This document shows, one piece after another, positions 20,651 to 29,500 of a stretch of DNA of 64,000 nt (position 1 is its first letter; every line of letters begins with the position of its first letter). Source of the DNA: an uncultured Phycisphaerales bacterium (GTDB taxonomy: Bacteria; Planctomycetota; Phycisphaerae; Sedimentisphaerales; Anaerobacaceae); assembly GCA_937927975.1 (NCBI GenBank), contig CALEZT010000270.1, positions 9,967 through 73,966 of the forward strand. Reading direction: 5' to 3'. The position numbers and the translations under genes are program-made. Under the pieces are notes generated by a model. The model did no database searches and was not told where the DNA came from. It was given only the letters and a program-made list of their open reading frames with translations.

Positions 20651-21649
20651 ATGATCGAGATCGTACACATCGGCTTGGGCCCCCTGGGGCAAATGATGGT
20701 CAGATCCGCCTTGGGGCGAGGGACCTTCCGCATCGTCGGCGCGGTCGACAGCGACCCCGCCAAGATCGGCAGGGACTTGGGCGAATTCTGCGGGCTCTCC
20801 CGCCTGGGCGTGCCCATCGTCGGCACCCTCGATGAAGCCATTTGCGGCGAATCGCGTCAGGTTGCCGTAGTGACGACCGTCAGCAGCCTAGCCGCGTTCG
20901 AGCCTCAGGTCGCTCAACTCGCCAGAGTCCAGCTTCCCATCGTATCGACGTGCGAGGAACTTTTTTATCCCTGGCGCACGCAGCCTGTCCTGGCCATGCG
21001 AATCGATCAAATCTGCCGCGACGCCGGCATCGCTTGCGTCGGTACCGGCGTAAATCCCGGCTACCTGATGGACTTCTTCCCCACCGTCCTGACCGGTTTG
21101 TGCCAGAAGGTCACAGGGGTCCGCGTCTGGCGAATCCAGGACGCCTCCGTCCGGCGGATTCCGTTCCAGCAGAAGATCGGGGCGGGTCTCACGGTCCAGG
21201 AGTTCGAAGCCCGGCACAAGGCCGGCAAACTCCGCCATGTCGGCCTGCCGGAATCGGTGGACTTCCTGGCTGCGAAGCTCGGCTGGACGCTCGACCGGAC
21301 GACCGAGAGCCTCGAACCGGTCATGGCCGAGCGGGACATCGCCGGCGGATACCAGCCGATCGCCAAGGGGATGGCTCGCGGCGTCCAGCAGGTGGGACGG
21401 GGTTTCGTCGGCGACGATGAGGTCATCACGCTGACTTTCAAGGCCGCGGTCGGAGAGCCGGAGTCCTACGAAGAGGTCCGGATCGAGGGCGAGCCGACGC
21501 TCAACTCGCGAATCGCAGGCGGCGTCAACGGCGACATCGCCACCTGCGCCGTGACCCTCAATGCAGTGCGGTCCATTCTGCAGGCCGGCCCGGGGCTCAA
21601 GACGATGGCGGATCTGCCGCCGTTGTCGTGGTTCACGGATTCCGAGTGA
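20651..21649 (+). CDS. DapB-fold NAD(P)H-dependent dehydrogenase, related to 2,4-diaminopentanoate dehydrogenase
   Basis: The product has 332 residues. The ATG follows AAAGGAA. The N-terminal Rossmann fold reads VHIGLGPLGQMMVRSAL and then IVGAVDSDPAKIGRDLGE, and GTGVNPGYLMDFFPTVLTG is the characteristic segment shared by dihydrodipicolinate-reductase-like and 2,4-diaminopentanoate dehydrogenase-like proteins. The C-terminal part is the substrate/dimerisation domain. It is monocistronic and converges on the symporter gene 42 nt downstream. The family acts on amino or keto acids, which agrees loosely with the neighbouring amino-acid symporter, but the substrate is not known. Confidence 0.65.
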   Translation: MIEIVHIGLGPLGQMMVRSALGRGTFRIVGAVDSDPAKIGRDLGEFCGLSRLGVPIVGTLDEAICGESRQVAVVTTVSSLAAFEPQVAQLARVQLPIVSTCEELFYPWRTQPVLAMRIDQICRDAGIACVGTGVNPGYLMDFFPTVLTGLCQKVTGVRVWRIQDASVRRIPFQQKIGAGLTVQEFEARHKAGKLRHVGLPESVDFLAAKLGWTLDRTTESLEPVMAERDIAGGYQPIAKGMARGVQQVGRGFVGDDEVITLTFKAAVGEPESYEEVRIEGEPTLNSRIAGGVNGDIATCAVTLNAVRSILQAGPGLKTMADLPPLSWFTDSE

Positions 21650-21691
21650 GAGGCAGGTTGGGCGAACAGAGTCGAGCGGTCTTCCCCGATT

Positions 21692-23263
21692 CTATTCCGT
21701 CACCGAGGGCACGTCGTTCGTTATCACGCGGGCAACGTAGTCCTTCGATTCTCTCACTACGATGCCGTGGAGACCGAGCAATGCGATCAGATTGGGCACG
21801 GCCATCATCGCGTTGAGGTTGTCCGCGACGGTCCAGACCAGGTCGAGCCCGCCGATCGCGCCAAGCACCACGAAACCACAGAAGATATATCGATACGGCC
21901 TGATCGCCCAGGATCCGAGCAGGTACTCGAAGCAACGGTCACCGTAATAGGACCAGGAAATCATCGTCGTATACGCGAAGAACATCAGGCCAAAGGCGAC
22001 GATGATGCGGCCGACGCCGGGCAGGCTGCTCTCGAACGCCGCGATGCTCACCGGCGCCCCCGTGGGCAGCGGGTAGGGCCGGCCGGTCTCGTCGAGAAAT
22101 GGCTCGGGGTTGTCCCCCACGGACCCAATCACCTGGACCGTTCGTCCCTCAAGCGTCACTGTCATGGGGACGCCTTTGCCGCCAGGGCCATAGAGGACCT
22201 CGCCGGAGGCGCTCTTGACCTGCCAGACGCCTGAAATCACGATGACCAGAGCGGTCATCGTGCAGACGACGATCGTGTCGATGAATGGGCCGAGCATGGC
22301 AACAAAGCCCTCGCGGATCATCTCCCGCGTCTTGGCTGCGGCGTGTGCGATCGGAGCGGAACCCAGACCTGCCTCATTGCTGAAGATCCCCCGCGCCACA
22401 CCCTTTTGGATCGTGCGGGCCACCACCACGCCCATGAAGCCGCCTCCTGCGGCCACCGGCGAGAACGCATAGTGGAAGATCTGTCCGAACGCCGCCGGGA
22501 TCTGGCGGTAATTCAAGGCCAGCACCACGAGTGCCCCGAGACTGTATGCGACGCACATGAAGGGGACCACGCGTTCGGCGACCACCGCGATGCGTTTGAT
22601 CCCGCCGATGATGACGAAGCCGACGAAGAAGGCCAGCGCGACGCCCATCGCCAGCTTGATGAGGGGCTTGCCACCCACGAGGGGCACGCCCGCCGCGATC
22701 GTCGCGCTCTCCCATCGATCGGGCGTGACCGTCAGAAGTCCATCGACCACCGAATTGGACTGGACCGCGCATCCGATGCCCAGTGACGCTACCCCGGCGA
22801 ACAGAGCGAAGAGGACGCCCAGCCATTTCTGCTTGAGGCCGCGTTCGAGGTAGTACATCGGGCCGCCGGATGCGCTGCCGTCCTGATGGATCACTCGATA
22901 CTTCAGGGCCAGCGAACAACAGGTGAATTTCGTGGCCATGCCGAATAGAGCGGTCACCCACATCCAGAACACGGCCCCCGGCCCGCCGAGCGCGATGGCC
23001 GTGGCCACGCCGGCGATATTGCCGGTTCCGATCGTGGCCGACAGCGCCGCACACAGGGCCTGAAAATGGGATACATCCCCCTGCTCCTGGGGATTGTCAT
23101 ACTTGCCGGAGATGCAGGCGACAGCGTGCTTGAAACGCCGTACCTGGATGCCTCGCAGACGAAACGTGAGGAACACGCCGGTACCGAGGAGAAGCAGAAT
23201 CATTGGCGGCCCCCACACGAGGCCATTCATCACCTGCATCCAATGCGAGAACGTCTCCAGCAC
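21692..23263 (-). CDS. AGCS-family sodium:alanine/glycine symporter
   Basis: The product has 523 residues. The start is GTG at 23263, with AGGAGG 6 nt upstream. Hydrophobic segments span nearly the whole length, fitting the 10-12 transmembrane helices of the family. Signature stretches are ALSATIGTGNIAGVATAIALGGPGAVFWMW near the start and VARTIQKGVARGIFSNEAGLGSAP in the middle, both typical of AGCS transporters. A loop of about 70 residues (around 330-400, GEVLYGPGGKGVPMTVTLEG) is longer than usual and is probably extracytoplasmic. It imports small neutral amino acids with sodium. Confidence 0.9.
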   Translation of the reverse strand: MLETFSHWMQVMNGLVWGPPMILLLLGTGVFLTFRLRGIQVRRFKHAVACISGKYDNPQEQGDVSHFQALCAALSATIGTGNIAGVATAIALGGPGAVFWMWVTALFGMATKFTCCSLALKYRVIHQDGSASGGPMYYLERGLKQKWLGVLFALFAGVASLGIGCAVQSNSVVDGLLTVTPDRWESATIAAGVPLVGGKPLIKLAMGVALAFFVGFVIIGGIKRIAVVAERVVPFMCVAYSLGALVVLALNYRQIPAAFGQIFHYAFSPVAAGGGFMGVVVARTIQKGVARGIFSNEAGLGSAPIAHAAAKTREMIREGFVAMLGPFIDTIVVCTMTALVIVISGVWQVKSASGEVLYGPGGKGVPMTVTLEGRTVQVIGSVGDNPEPFLDETGRPYPLPTGAPVSIAAFESSLPGVGRIIVAFGLMFFAYTTMISWSYYGDRCFEYLLGSWAIRPYRYIFCGFVVLGAIGGLDLVWTVADNLNAMMAVPNLIALLGLHGIVVRESKDYVARVITNDVPSVTE

Positions 23264-23485
23264 GTCGAGCCTCCTTGCCTACCAGTGCGGGGTCCGACAA
23301 AACCGAGAGGGTTCGGAACCCGCCTGCATTCTGCCTGTTTCAGAACACTCCAACCACTACCGCGGGCAATATACGTACTCCTGCGGCGCACTTCAACAGG
23401 TATTCATCCGAAGGCAAATCCCACGCCAGCGACGACGTGCAACAGATGCGATGTCCAAGGGGTGCGAGAGTTCTCGACGAAGGAA

Positions 23486-23559
23486 CGTCCCCGGCAGGGC
23501 TCGAACCTGCAACCTTCAGCTCCGGAGGCTGACACTCTATCCAATTGAGCTACGGGGAC
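23486..23559 (-). tRNA. tRNA-Arg (anticodon CCG)
   Basis: The 74-nt cloverleaf is complete on the minus strand. The acceptor stem is GTCCCCG / CGGGGAC with discriminator G, and the D stem is GCTC / GAGT. The anticodon stem TCAGC / GCTGA encloses the loop CTCCGGA, giving anticodon CCG. The T arm is GCAGG-TTCGAGC-CCTGC. The 3' CCA is not encoded. Confidence 0.93.
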
Positions 23560-23581
23560 TCACTACCCGACAACGGCCCCT

Positions 23582-23609
23582 ATGGTAACACGCCGGTCCG
23601 GTGCGTCAA
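23582..23609 (-). promoter_or_regulatory. Promoter of the tRNA-Arg gene
   Basis: On the minus strand TTGACG (23604-23609) and TACCAT (23582-23587) are 16 nt apart, about 23 nt upstream of the tRNA 5' end. Confidence 0.5.
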
Positions 23610-23718
23610 GTCTTGTTTGGGAATTGGCGAAAGAAACCGTTGCGCCGCGATCCGAAACGGCACTTCCCTGGTAGAGAGCATGGCAGGCTCCTTTTCGCCA
23701 CCTTGCGAGCCTGCCATA

Positions 23719-23727
23719 TGCTATAAT
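23719..23727 (+). promoter_or_regulatory. Extended -10 promoter of the aspartic protease-like gene
   Basis: TGCTATAAT is a consensus TATAAT (23722-23727) with the TGn extension, 26 nt upstream of the ATG at 23754. No -35 is obvious. The leader would be about 20 nt. Confidence 0.6.
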
Positions 23728-23753
23728 GGACACAGACCGGAAAGGGTAAGTCC

Positions 23754-25205
23754 ATGAAGTTGACGAATCGGGTACAAGTGAGGTTCTACGCGGCATCCAT
23801 TTCCCTTCTGCTGATGGTCTTGACGGCACCCCTCGCGGCGGCTTCCGCCGACTGGAAACGCCAGGATGTGGATTGGCAGGCCGGCGGTGGCAGACGGATC
23901 AAGGGCATTCATCATCCCAAGGACAGTGCAATGCCCACTCTCGATCAGCGTCGGGCTCTCTCGACGCCCCGTGCAACGGGCAAACTGGCCATTGCGGCCG
24001 CTGAGAACGAACTGCTCGTGGAGTCGCCACCGGTCGATGGATTCGTGCCCTGGATCGCCGTGTCGATCACCAGACAGCGATCGGCCGACCTCGAGATGGA
24101 AGCCGTCGTCGAGACGTCCGTCCGAGGCAGCTACCCCACCGGCGTGAATCCGCAGAGAGATTTCATTATCGGACTCTTCGACACCGGCGCCAGCGCCCAC
24201 GTGATCGGCTATGCCGACGCCACCCGGGCCGGCGTCTACAAGGGTCTGGTCACCACGAACATGGCCACCGTCAGCGGCGTGACCGGATCGGTAGACGTGA
24301 TGATCAGCTATCCTTTGGCCGTGTTCATCGGCGGGCTCGATGCGGTCGCCCCCGCCGCGCTGACTCTGGACCAGTCGGGCATGATGGGCCAAAGCAATGT
24401 AGCCGTCGTGGTCGGACGAAATCCCGGGACCGGCCCCGATCTGCCCACTGCGATCGGAAGCCCCATGAGCGTCTATTACACCACGCTGATCCGCAACGAC
24501 CGCGAAGTCTCCCTCACGCGGGACGGCAGAACGTACACCGCGCCCGAAATCCGCATGTATGAGACAAGCGACGCAGACACCCCGCGTTTTGCGAACGTCA
24601 TTCCCCTGGAACTGCGTCCGCTGGGCGGTTACAGCGTTCAGTACATCCCCACCCTGGACGTGGGCGGCGGTGGTTGGGACCTCGACGACATCCTCGGCGA
24701 TTGGGGCGGCGGCACCGGCATGGACTTCCCGCCCGCCGGACCTTCGACGATCATCGGCAACTCCTCCCAAAGCCTGTTCTTCATCCACAGCGTCGATCTG
24801 TATGAGGGCTCCAAGAGCGCGTTGGACAAGAACCGATTCATGCTGGACACCGGCGCCCAGGTCACCGTGGTCGGGTCCCGGATGGCCGCAAGGCTGCAAC
24901 TGAACCCGGCGACCCCCGAGTTCGAGGTGGAGATTCAGGGCGTCACCGGCGACGTCATCATGGCGCCGGGCTTCTACATCGACACGCTGGAAATCCCCGC
25001 TCTGGGCCAGTGGTTCCGTGCCACGAATGTGCCGGTCGTGCTCCTGGACATCGCCTCGCCGGAAGGCGGTACGCTCGACGGCATCATTGGCATGAACCTG
25101 TTCGTGGACTTCAATCTGATCCTCCGCGGCGGCGGGCTCTTCCTCGACGACGATCCAAGACTCGAACTGGAGCGCATCGACGCGACCACGAACGCCACTC
25201 CCTGA
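23754..25205 (+). CDS. Secreted aspartic protease-like protein with two DTG motifs in one chain
   Basis: The product has 483 residues with a signal peptide (ISLLLMVLTAPLAAASA). Two retropepsin-like active-site motifs are present: IIGLFDTGASAHVIG near residue 142 and FMLDTGAQVTVVG near residue 363. The second half ends with GTLDGIIGMNLFVDFNLIL, whose hydrophobic-hydrophobic-Gly (IIG) is the usual partner of a DTG loop; the first half has VAVVVG as a possible equivalent. Two DTG lobes in one chain would make a pepsin-like pseudodimer built from retropepsin-like halves. It is expected to act outside the cytoplasm. Neighbours are a PEP-CTERM-like protein and a CotH protein; whether they are substrates is unknown. 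Confidence 0.65.
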   Translation: MKLTNRVQVRFYAASISLLLMVLTAPLAAASADWKRQDVDWQAGGGRRIKGIHHPKDSAMPTLDQRRALSTPRATGKLAIAAAENELLVESPPVDGFVPWIAVSITRQRSADLEMEAVVETSVRGSYPTGVNPQRDFIIGLFDTGASAHVIGYADATRAGVYKGLVTTNMATVSGVTGSVDVMISYPLAVFIGGLDAVAPAALTLDQSGMMGQSNVAVVVGRNPGTGPDLPTAIGSPMSVYYTTLIRNDREVSLTRDGRTYTAPEIRMYETSDADTPRFANVIPLELRPLGGYSVQYIPTLDVGGGGWDLDDILGDWGGGTGMDFPPAGPSTIIGNSSQSLFFIHSVDLYEGSKSALDKNRFMLDTGAQVTVVGSRMAARLQLNPATPEFEVEIQGVTGDVIMAPGFYIDTLEIPALGQWFRATNVPVVLLDIASPEGGTLDGIIGMNLFVDFNLILRGGGLFLDDDPRLELERIDATTNATP

Positions 25206-25268
25206 TCGGCAGGGACCCATCGGCTCTCGATCCGTCCCACAGTCGAGCCGTTTGCGTTATCGGATGAT

Positions 25269-25289
25269 GCTGGCGGAGCCACCGCCAGC
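25269..25289 (+). other. Intergenic hairpin after the protease gene
   Basis: GCTGGCGG and CCGCCAGC form a perfect 8-bp stem with a 5-nt loop, 64 nt after the stop. There is no T-tract, so termination would need another factor. The rest of 25206-25440 shows no gene. Confidence 0.4.
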
Positions 25290-25440
25290 GCGGTCGCAAA
25301 GGCTAGGTGCATCGCCCAACCCGAAATCTCAACCGAAATTGGCCCCGTCTGCGGGGAAGTCGTTTCTGACTTCCGCCCCAACGTTCTTGATTTCAACAAG
25401 TTCCACACACGGCAAGCGGCACCCCACGCGCAGTCAGGAC

Positions 25441-25469
25441 TTGACACATCTCCTCTGATTTGGTAGAAT
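25441..25469 (+). promoter_or_regulatory. Strong sigma-70 promoter of the PEP-CTERM-like gene
   Basis: A perfect TTGACA (25441-25446), a 17-nt spacer and TAGAAT (25464-25469) with a TGG just before it. Transcription should begin near 25476, giving a leader of about 100 nt before the ATG at 25576. Confidence 0.75.
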
Positions 25470-25480
25470 CGTGATTCGAT

Positions 25481-25525
25481 GTGTCACGGATGGCGGCCGC
25501 TCTCGTGTTGAGAGCGGAGGGACAC
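25481..25525 (+). promoter_or_regulatory. Structured 5' leader of the PEP-CTERM-like gene
   Basis: A perfect 8-bp hairpin CCGCTCTC-GTGTT-GAGAGCGG (25497-25517) is enclosed by an outer GTGTC/GACAC pair (25481-25485 with 25521-25525). It sits at the predicted 5' end of the transcript. It does not overlap the ribosome-binding site, so mRNA stabilisation is as likely as regulation. No known riboswitch class was recognised. Confidence 0.4.
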
Positions 25526-25575
25526 ACCACTGGAGGAGTCCAAATCCAGATTGTATTCATGAGATGGAGGACTAC

Positions 25576-26166
25576 ATGACAAGACGTATCGCGTCGCTTC
25601 TTTCGGCCGTGGTGTTTTTGTCCGTCGCTGGGCTGGCATCTGCCACTCCGGTGATCGATCAGGATCAGCCGAGCGGACCACAGTACATGGCTGCCTTCGC
25701 ACAGACCGATCTGGCCCAATCGTTCCAGCAGGCTCAGAACAACGTGGCCGGCGCGGGCATTCTCCTGCAGCCGGATATTGGTTCGTCCGACACCGTGACG
25801 ATTTCCCTGTGGGACAATCTGCCCACCTTGGGAGGCAGCCTGCTTGCCTCATCCAGCGCCGTCGGGACCGCCGGTAGTTGGGTGGACGTGTTCTGGAGCC
25901 CGGTCGCGGTGACCCCCGACACCACGCTTTACCTCGTCTTCACCTCGGCCAACGATACGCTCGGCATCACCGGTGATGTATACAATCCGTATCCCAGAGG
26001 TCAGGTGTATGCCAATGGGGGCTTTGGGAGTTTCCCTGCGTTTGACTATGCATTCCGCACGTACTACGATGGCACCGTGGCTGCCGTGCCTGTCCCCGGC
26101 GCTGTTCTGCTGGGCGTCATCGGCACCGGCCTGGCAGGCTGTCTGCGTCGGCGAAGAATCCTTTAA
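25576..26166 (+). CDS. PEP-CTERM-like exported protein
   Basis: The product has 196 residues. The ATG at 25576 follows GGAGG. A signal peptide (SLLSAVVFLSVAGLASA) leads into a beta-rich domain (TVTISLWDNLPTLGG, TTLYLVFTSAND), which resembles an extracellular sandwich domain. The C-terminus reads VPVPGAVLLGVIGTGLAGCLRRRR: a short Pro-containing motif, a transmembrane helix and an Arg cluster, the arrangement of PEP-CTERM sorting tags, although here VPVPGA replaces the common VPEP. Such tags direct processing by an exosortase, which is not encoded here. The gene is a single transcription unit with its own promoter and terminator. Confidence 0.7.
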   Translation: MTRRIASLLSAVVFLSVAGLASATPVIDQDQPSGPQYMAAFAQTDLAQSFQQAQNNVAGAGILLQPDIGSSDTVTISLWDNLPTLGGSLLASSSAVGTAGSWVDVFWSPVAVTPDTTLYLVFTSANDTLGITGDVYNPYPRGQVYANGGFGSFPAFDYAFRTYYDGTVAAVPVPGAVLLGVIGTGLAGCLRRRRIL

Positions 26167-26193
26167 CACCTCCCTCTGAAATGTGCTTCTCTG

Positions 26194-26222
26194 GGGCTGC
26201 CTCCGTCGGATGCAGCCCTTTT
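26194..26222 (+). terminator. Intrinsic terminator of the PEP-CTERM-like gene
   Basis: GGGCTGC (26194-26200) and GCAGCCC (26212-26218) form a 7-bp GC-rich stem with an 11-nt loop, followed by TTTT, 28 nt after the stop codon. Confidence 0.8.
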
Positions 26223-26352
26223 GCATTTGTGGTCCCGACGCGACATCCACTCCTGCCTGCTCGATGGACATTCGATCCTCGATTCACTTATGCGAAGAAC
26301 TCCTGGCGAACCTGCAAAAGAGAGAAATTTCGCAGGAAAACAGCCGACTACT

Positions 26353-26361
26353 TGTTAGAAT
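26353..26361 (+). promoter_or_regulatory. Candidate extended -10 promoter of the third CotH gene
   Basis: TGTTAGAAT lies about 188 nt upstream of the ATG at 26549, in a stretch of 382 nt without a gene (26167-26548). No -35 is clear. Confidence 0.4.
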
Positions 26362-26548
26362 AGGGTTGCGGAACGTCCTATATTCCACCCAGACGCGTCG
26401 CTTTGGCGTCTGCGGTGTCGCGACGACCTCCGACACGAAAGAGTCATGCATAAGATCTGCAAGTAAAAGGTGTTACGAGGAGCGGACCCGTGAAACCGAA
26501 TCAGGTGGGTTCGTCTGGTGTAACACTGGAGAAAGGAAGAGAGCACCC

Positions 26549-29500
26549 ATGAGAGGACGGCCTCGTTTCTGGCGTGGTCTGGTTGTGTTCCTTGGCGCGA
26601 TCACACTCGGTCTGGCTCAGCCGGGATGGGCGCTGGTCTTCAGCGAGATCATGTATCATCCTGTCGAAGATGCGGCCACCGGGGACGAGCCGCTCGAATT
26701 CATCGAGTTGTACAACGACCGGGCCGTCTCCGAAGACCTGGGCGGATGGGCCTTCACCAATGGAATCGAGTACGCCTTCCCGGCCGGAACGACCCTGGGC
26801 CCGAAGTCGTATCTGGTGGTTGCCCGCGATCCGAATGCCCTCAAGGCGGCCTACAACCTCAACAACGTTCTGGGCCCCTTCTCGGGCAGACTCAGCAACG
26901 ACGGTGAGCGAATCGACTTGACCAGCGCCGCTGGCATGATCGTCTTGTCGGTTCGGTACGACGACGCCAGTCCGTGGCCTGTTTCGCCAGACGGCGCCGG
27001 GCACTCCCTGGTCCTGACAAAGCTGGGCGGCGATCCCGAGCAGGCGAAATCGTGGTCGGCCAGCAGCTACCTCGGAGGCACGCCGGGCTCGGCCGACCAG
27101 GCTCAAGCTACCGCGGCCGATCCGACCCTTGTGACGCTCATCGACGTCGGCACGCAGGGTCGCTACTTCAAAGGCAAACTGGAGCCCTCGCCGGGCCCCG
27201 ATGGAAAAGCCACCACCGCCTGGACTCAGGTGGGCTTCGACGACAATCCCGCGGCCACAGCCTGGCTCGAAGGACCCAACGGCTACGGCTACAGCAACGC
27301 CGCCGACGAGCTGCAGTACATCGGCACCGTCCTGTCCGACATGTCGGGAAACTACATCTCGATCTACGCGCGTCTGCGGTTCACGCTCTCAGCCTCGCAG
27401 ATCGTCTCCCTCACGCAATTGCAGGCAGAGGTCCGCTACGACGACGGATACGTGCTCTACCTCAATGGCACTCGCGTCGCCGATTCTGGCGGCATCGTCG
27501 GCGATCCGCCCGCCTACAACGCCAGCGGCGGCCCCGCCGCGGAACCCCCAGCGACGACGGTGGACCTGACGAATCACCGAAACCTGCTCTTACTGGGCGA
27601 AAATGTCCTGGCGTTCCAGGCCCACAACGCGACCCTGGCCGGCAGTTCCGACGGCTTCGGCAGCGTTTCCCTGCGGGGAGTCGTCACGCAGCCCGATGCC
27701 GGGAGCGACCTGAGGGCCCGGATCGTGGTCAACGAGGTCCAGGCCACCTGCAACAGGTGTCCCCATCCCGCGAGAATCGAACTCTACAACCCTGGTCCTT
27801 CGCCGGTGAGTCTGAGCAACGTCTACCTGAGCAACGATCGCCTGCACCTGCTGAAACACAAGATCCCCGCCGGTACTGTGCTCCAACCGGGGCAGTTCTG
27901 GACTGTGGAACAGGGCAGTTCTCCCGAGGATTTGCCCTTTGCCCTGGACTGGGCCGGCGAGACGATCTACGTCACCGCGGCGACCGACACAGTCCCGCCC
28001 GAGCCCATCCGGGTTCTGGACGCCCTGCGGTACGAAGCGATGGAGTCGGAAAAAGCGTTCGGCCGGTATCCCGACGGCTCCGATTCGCTGGACTGCCTCG
28101 CAACCGCCACATTCGGCGCGTCCAACGCGCCCAAGCTGATCCGCGATATCGTGATCAATGAGATCATGTATCACCACGCCGCACGCGACGATCGCTATGA
28201 ATACGTCGAGTTGTACAACCGCAGCGACCGCGACATTTCGCTGGCCGGCTGGGCCTTCACCGAGGGAATCGAGTACACCTTCGCCGATGACGCGACGATC
28301 GCCGCCGGCGGGTATCTCGTCGTGGGCAAGGACCCCGATTTCCTCGCGGCGGTGTACGACAACCTGACCGTCGGAGCGAATCTGGTCGGTCCCTACGAAG
28401 GCGGGCTCAGCGATCGGGGCGAGCGAATCCGCCTGTCGTATCCGCTCAAACAGGCCAGCGAAGCGAATGGGAAAGTCATCGAGAGAATGGTCGCCGTGGA
28501 TGAAGTCACGTACTGCGACGGCGGTCAGTGGCCCGCCTGGGCCGACGGCATGGGCGCCAGCCTCGAACTGCGCGACCCGCACAGCGACAACGACACGCCC
28601 GGCGCCTGGGCCGACAGCGACGAAAGCGGCAAGACCTCCTGGCGCGAGTTCTCCTACACGATCCAGGCCTCCGATAGCCGGTACACCCACGACAGCCCTT
28701 CGATCTTCGACTTCATGCTGCTCAATGCAGGAGAAGTGCTCCTCGACGATCTCGAATGCGTCATCGGCGGGGCCAACCGGCTCACCAATGGCGGTTTCGA
28801 GAATGGGGACACGTCCTGGCGAATCCTGGGCAACCACACGCGATCGCATGTGACGACCGCGGATCGTCGCTCGGGCTCGCGCGCCCTGCACCTGATCGCC
28901 ACCGGCCACGGCGATCCCGGCGCCAACCGCATCAACCAGTCGATCTCCGGCTCCGGCACAGGCACGGTCACCTTCCGCGGCTGGGCCCGATGGCTGCGAG
29001 GCAGCCGCTTCCTCCTGCTGCGAACGAGCCGCGAACTGTCTCCCGTGAGACCCCCTCGGCCCGCTTATGCGTTCGAGCTCCCAATGCCGCTGGACCTGGG
29101 CACGCCGGGCCGACAGAACACCGCCTTCGTCACCAATCGCGGGCCGGACATCCTGGACGTGCAGCACGCGCCGGTCCTGCCCAAGGCCGGCGAAGCCATT
29201 GTTGTGACTGCCCGAGTCCTGGACGCCGACGGCCTTGGCTCGGTGACGCTCTATCACCGCACTGAAGGCTCGGCCTCGTTCGCCTCTGTACCCATGCTCG
29301 ACAACGGTTCCGGCGACGACGCAATCGCAGACGACCAGATCTACACTGCGACCCTCGCCGGCGGCACGGCCGGCCAGATCCGCGCGTTCTATATCGAGGC
29401 CTCCGACGGCGCTGCGACCACCCGGTTTCCAGCGGCGCAGCAACCGTCGGCGGAGGTCCCGAACCGCACTTGTCTCGTCCGCATCGCGGACCCCCAGCAG

